Source of the DNA: an uncultured Aquimarina sp.
GTDB taxonomy: Bacteria > Bacteroidota > Bacteroidia > Flavobacteriales > Flavobacteriaceae
DNA: 64,000 nucleotides
Direction: 5' to 3'
Assembly (NCBI GenBank): GCA_947498595.1
Contig: CANMKX010000009.1
Span: 1-64,000, forward strand
Made by a program: the position numbers and the translations under genes. Positions 63,959 to 64,000 of the stretch are shown in pieces. The notes under the pieces were generated by a model. It did no database searches, was not told the origin of the DNA, and saw only the letters and a list, made by a program, of their open reading frames with translations. Positions within the stretch are counted from its first letter, which is position 1; each line of letters opens with the position of its first letter.

Positions 63959-64000
63959 CTACTCAAAATAGTCATATTCTCTTTTTGAAAATCCATTGCG
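63959..64000 (-). CDS. 3' end of a gene running off the right edge
   Basis: The minus strand is open from the window edge to a TAG at 63959-63961, reading RNGFSKREYDYFE. The stop is 9 bases before the CrtI-like gene, as expected in an operon. Too short to identify; a fatty-acid or polyketide synthesis gene would fit the cluster. Confidence 0.55.
   Translation of the reverse strand, partial: RNGFSKREYDYFE

Noticed and set aside
1-64000. CRISPR array, tRNA genes, IS elements, prophage
   Set aside because: No regularly spaced repeats, cloverleaf-like segments, transposase motifs or phage structural genes were seen on reading both strands.

Overview
The window reads as chromosomal DNA from a marine-type Bacteroidota of the family Flavobacteriaceae, and the gene set would fit Aquimarina or a relative (genus is inference). 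The grounds are low GC, A-rich leaders without Shine-Dalgarno motifs, TTTG/TAnnTTTG promoters in front of the 16S gene, SusC/SusD and GH97 proteins, a T9SS-type C-terminal sorting domain, and family-typical neighbours such as PfkA-TamB-TsaD-RsmE and a CCG-type iron-sulfur electron-transfer pair.

Layout. 1-278 is the 5' end of a 16S rRNA gene on the minus strand, preceded by three tandem promoters. 0.9-20.3 kb is mostly housekeeping and envelope: aroQ, xerD, a small surface-protein operon with an LRR lipoprotein and a DUF2490 protein, a YdhF-like aldo-keto reductase, a GH3/beta-lactamase fusion, a CCG iron-sulfur electron-transfer pair around a HAD phosphatase, an MCE protein, a cell-wall amidase, lptD and ridA. 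20.3-25.2 kb carries a secreted PhoD-type phosphatase and an inverting GH97 alpha-glucosidase lipoprotein. 25.2-28.5 kb is an accessory patch: three poorly conserved small genes, a decayed LRR pseudogene, and a 3'-flank sequence module that occurs three times. 28.5-31.7 kb is one large VIT/vWA protein with a SusC-like N-terminal segment embedded in it.

31.9-38.0 kb is the most interesting part. A two-gene module (ABC-type ATPase plus DUF4435/Toprim-like protein) matches the PARIS (AriA-AriB) anti-phage architecture. Divergent from it is a four-gene cassette without signal peptides: a DUF1842-like protein, an unknown beta-rich protein, a protein that closely resembles sea-anemone actinoporins in length and layout, and a MACPF/perforin protein with a three-repeat Vps62-like C-terminus. 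The third and fourth genes are each followed by an almost identical hairpin (29 of 31 bases). An actinoporin-like and a MACPF pore-former side by side, with two small beta proteins, is my main candidate for an undescribed system.

38.0-50.5 kb returns to core genes: a small outer-membrane protein, pfkA, tamB, tsaD, rsmE, a DUF1223 protein, a DUF4159 protein, a SpoU methyltransferase, an AI-2E-family transporter and a PG_1098/THUMP-like methyltransferase. 50.8-55.5 kb is a SusC/SusD pair. It is followed by a convergent operon of an unknown small protein, a seven-helix membrane protein, a histidine kinase and a LuxR-type response regulator. 58.5-64.0 kb, all minus strand, holds an acyl-CoA-ligase-like enzyme, a C45/Ntn acyltransferase lipoprotein, a cupin/JmjC-like protein and a CrtI-like oxidoreductase. 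These probably form the edge of a flexirubin/aryl-polyene type pigment cluster that runs past the right end. No tRNA, CRISPR array, IS element or prophage was seen.
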